Positions 62,225 to 64,000 of a stretch of DNA of 64,000 nucleotides are shown here, in pieces; within the stretch, counting starts at the first letter, position 1; each line of letters begins with the position of its first letter. Below the pieces are notes generated by a model that ran no database searches, was not told the origin of the DNA, and was given only the letters and a program-made list of their open reading frames with translations. This DNA comes from Saprospiraceae bacterium. Its GTDB lineage: Bacteria; Bacteroidota; Bacteroidia; Chitinophagales; Saprospiraceae. A program made the translations under genes and the position numbers. The DNA lies in the NCBI GenBank assembly GCA_016718505.1, contig JADKDE010000002.1:186001-250000 (forward strand), written 5' to 3'.

Positions 62225-62362
62225 TCAAAATAATGCATTCCTCCATCGAATAGCAAGTAAACCATAAAAAATGAATCCAATCATGGTGAAAATCCCCAAA
62301 CTGATCATTTCTAGTTTGTTTTTTATAAAATATAAAGCAGTAAAAACATGACCATAGGTCAT
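62225..62362 (-). CDS. Possible small membrane protein (45 residues)
   Basis: This minus-strand frame gives MTYGHVFTALYFIKNKLEMI, then a hydrophobic SLGIFTMIGFIFYGLLAIRW, and ends RNALF. A single membrane helix flanked by basic residues is plausible, but the start codon lies within an inverted repeat and no convincing promoter is seen. It occupies part of the 409-base gap between the second pirin and the protease. The rest of that gap holds nothing coding that I can support. Confidence 0.25.
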   Translation of the reverse strand: MTYGHVFTALYFIKNKLEMISLGIFTMIGFIFYGLLAIRWRNALF

Positions 62363-62393
62363 TATAGTGACCTAAAAGCATAACTATTGGTCA
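62349..62393. repeat. Cluster of TGACC/GGTCA inverted half-sites
   Basis: Four half-sites lie within 45 bases: TGACC at 62349, GGTCA at 62357, TGACC at 62368 and GGTCA at 62389. The first two form TGACC-ATA-GGTCA. GGTCATTAT occurs twice as a direct repeat. The arrangement looks like a regulator-binding array upstream of the metalloprotease gene. The cognate protein is unknown. Confidence 0.45.
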
Positions 62394-62600
62394 TTATGAT
62401 ATTTTGTTTTAGTTTTTTTTTATTGAAAAATGATTTTATTGAAATAATTTAGTAACTTTAGTCCAACAAGCAAATAGTAAAATACTAAACCTGAAAAAGT
62501 TATTTCATCGCAAAGTGGGATAATCCGAAACCACTCAAAAAGAAGTAGGATCCAAGCCTGAATGGGTTAATCAAGGTATGATATTTTAAATGCATTCGTT

Positions 62601-64000
62601 ATGAAAAACAATTATTTTTTATTGATTTTTAGCACATTATTGTTGTGCTCGTACAGTGTTTCAGCACAGCTTACCCCCCCCCCCAAATTTTGAATTGAAA
62701 CCTTGTGGATCACCTGATAGCCCTCCTCCTGCAATGACTCAATCGAATTCAAATTTTTTACCAATATGTTCTGATCCCCAACAAATTAAGTATATTCGCA
62801 TAGCAATTCATTATCTGCTTCCTAAGGGTAAAATCATAAGAAAATCCTTGACAGACTGTGATGGTTCCACTTATGAATATGTTGGAGCAGGTAATTTTAC
62901 CGAATATTCCGATGGATTTTCGACATCTGGTTATAATGGCTATCAAAGGGCAGAAGATATGATCAATCAGGCTAATATGGAGCTTGACAACAATGCTCAT
63001 CAATGGAGAAAGGCAAATGATCCAGCTGTTCAAAATCCACCACTTAATATCACCTATCCATCTACTCCTCCAGAAGTTAAAGTAAGATATTTGCTTGCTG
63101 GAGTGTATTTTCATAGGGACGATGCAGCATATAATTATGATGGAAATTTTGACGATGATGATATAGTAAATAAATATTCTGTTGACAAATACAATATCAT
63201 AAATATATACTATGCACCAATGTTGAAACATTCTGGATATGCCAATGCTATTGGAGGCTCCTACAAGTATATTTTTAATGCGGATTATTTTGCTTATGCG
63301 ATGCCAAATTGTAGAGATTGGTCCATCATCTCAGCAGGTTCAGTGATCAATCATGAAGTAGGGCATGCTCTGGATTTAGGCCATAGTTGGTATGAATTTG
63401 ACTATTGTGATGATACTCCCCCAGGATATTTATATGACAGATGGAATGTGGCGGGGCAATATTGTGAATACAATCAAAGAGCAAATTGTTGGAAATTTGA
63501 GCACAATATTCCTATTTGTCCAGGCAGCACCAAAGGACTACCTTGTGATAATTGGTCAAAAATTAGCAATAATATCATGGACTACAATGGACATGCTCCG
63601 CACGCATATACCCAATGCCAAGTCGATAGGATAAATGCAGATATTTCAAATGCAGGGAATGCTTATGTTCATTCTTGTAATGGATGCATGCCATCTATGT
63701 CTTTTTTTGCCAGCCCTTCTATTCATTATGTTCATAGCACTTCTATGTCTTATACTTATATCCCTCTAAATGGAGAAGGGAGTTTTAATGAGAATAAATG
63801 GCTAATTGATATATGCGAAGTAGACCCAAACAACAAAACTGAATGTATAGGTAATAGTTATAATACAGGTTGGCAAAATGGAACAATTGGAAAAATTAAT
63901 CTGGCGAATTATTACAATTTCTCACACAACAAGACTTATAAAGTAAAGTTAATTGTTGATAATACGGACTGTCCTCTAAGTAGTGAGTATGTTCAGATTA
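62601..64000 (+). CDS. Secreted pappalysin-like (M43-type) metalloprotease, frame broken at a poly-C tract, 3' end outside window
   Basis: The ATG at 62601 gives a signal peptide (MKNNYFLLIFSTLLLCSYSV, cleavage after SAQ). At an 11-C run (62674-62684) the frame stops at TGA 62691. With ten C the frame reads QLTPPPNFELKPCGSP and stays open to the window end. The zinc site is INHEVGHALDLGHSW (HExxHxxxxxH), and NNIMDYNGHAP is the Met-turn, as in the M43/pappalysin family. Cysteine-rich segments (CKPG-like CDNW, CNGCMP) and a later beta-sandwich-like region follow. It is a likely T9SS cargo, though the C-terminus is not visible. Confidence 0.75.

Noticed and set aside
62758..63231. 157-codon antisense frame opposite the metalloprotease
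   Set aside because: The plus strand encodes the signal peptide, zinc site and Met-turn once the poly-C break is allowed for. The antisense protein has no recognisable features.
1..64000. Search by eye for CRISPR arrays, tRNA/rRNA genes and insertion sequences
   Set aside because: No regularly spaced direct repeats, cloverleaf-like sequences or transposase genes were seen. A dedicated tRNA or covariance search could not be run.

Overview
The window comes from a member of the Bacteroidota, most likely an uncultured Saprospiria or Chitinophagia relative. Evidence for this: a C-terminal type IX secretion sorting domain on a DUF1501 protein, the DUF1501/DUF1800 gene pair, a bacterial heptaprenylglyceryl-phosphate-type synthase gene, promoters of the TTTG-N19-TAnnTTTG type, few Shine-Dalgarno sequences and A-rich leaders. 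No tRNA, rRNA, CRISPR array or transposase gene was found.

From the left edge to 44,952, almost everything is on the plus strand and forms one very large surface-polysaccharide (O-antigen, capsule or exopolysaccharide) locus. It opens with a TviB-type UDP-HexNAc dehydrogenase, short-chain epimerases, an asparagine-synthase-type amidotransferase and two glycosyltransferases. GDP-fucose genes (fcl, gmd) and a WbpP-like 4-epimerase follow. Next is a nonulosonic-acid-like module made of a CMP-sugar synthetase fused to a HAD phosphatase, a NeuB fused to a cupin, two related methyltransferases, a capsule-type glycosyltransferase and a free cupin. A second gmd with an FkbM methyltransferase, hexapeptide acyltransferase and DegT aminotransferase suggests an N-acylated perosamine-type sugar. 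Then come an O-acyltransferase, a Wzx flippase, a Wzy-like polymerase, two right-handed beta-helix proteins, further glycosyltransferases, a second amidotransferase, a WbpV-like reductase, a second UDP-sugar dehydrogenase, the initiating phosphoglycosyl transferase and a UDP-GlcNAc 2-epimerase. The stretch from about 11.6 to 38 kb reads as clearly more AT-rich than both flanks.

Between 42.6 and 43.7 kb is a small stability/defence islet. It holds a ParE/RelE-type toxin-antitoxin pair and a DUF6922 gene overlapping what looks like the gutted remnant of an AbiEii-type toxin.

From 44,953 to 59,361 the genes are mostly on the minus strand and are housekeeping or envelope genes: aroA with an overlapping OsmC gene, an envelope operon (lpxK, Wzi-like barrel, second flippase, lipoprotein), rsgA, a GGGP synthase, dgkA, a GreA-like factor and the DUF1501/DUF1800 pair. 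folB and a 40-residue membrane protein lie on the plus strand within this region. From 59,645 on, the plus strand carries a Crp/Fnr regulator, two tandem pirins and the start of a secreted pappalysin-like metalloprotease whose frame is broken in an 11-C tract.

Two global features stand out. First, three copies of a 120-165 bp GC-rich palindromic repeat lie at 4.3, 46.7 and 54.5 kb, one of them inside the polysaccharide operon. Second, several otherwise good genes carry single-base frame breaks, mostly in or next to short homopolymers (5.3, 31.3-32.0, 37.2, 38.4 and 62.7 kb). Long-read assembly error is the simplest explanation for most, but gene decay or phase variation is possible for some.
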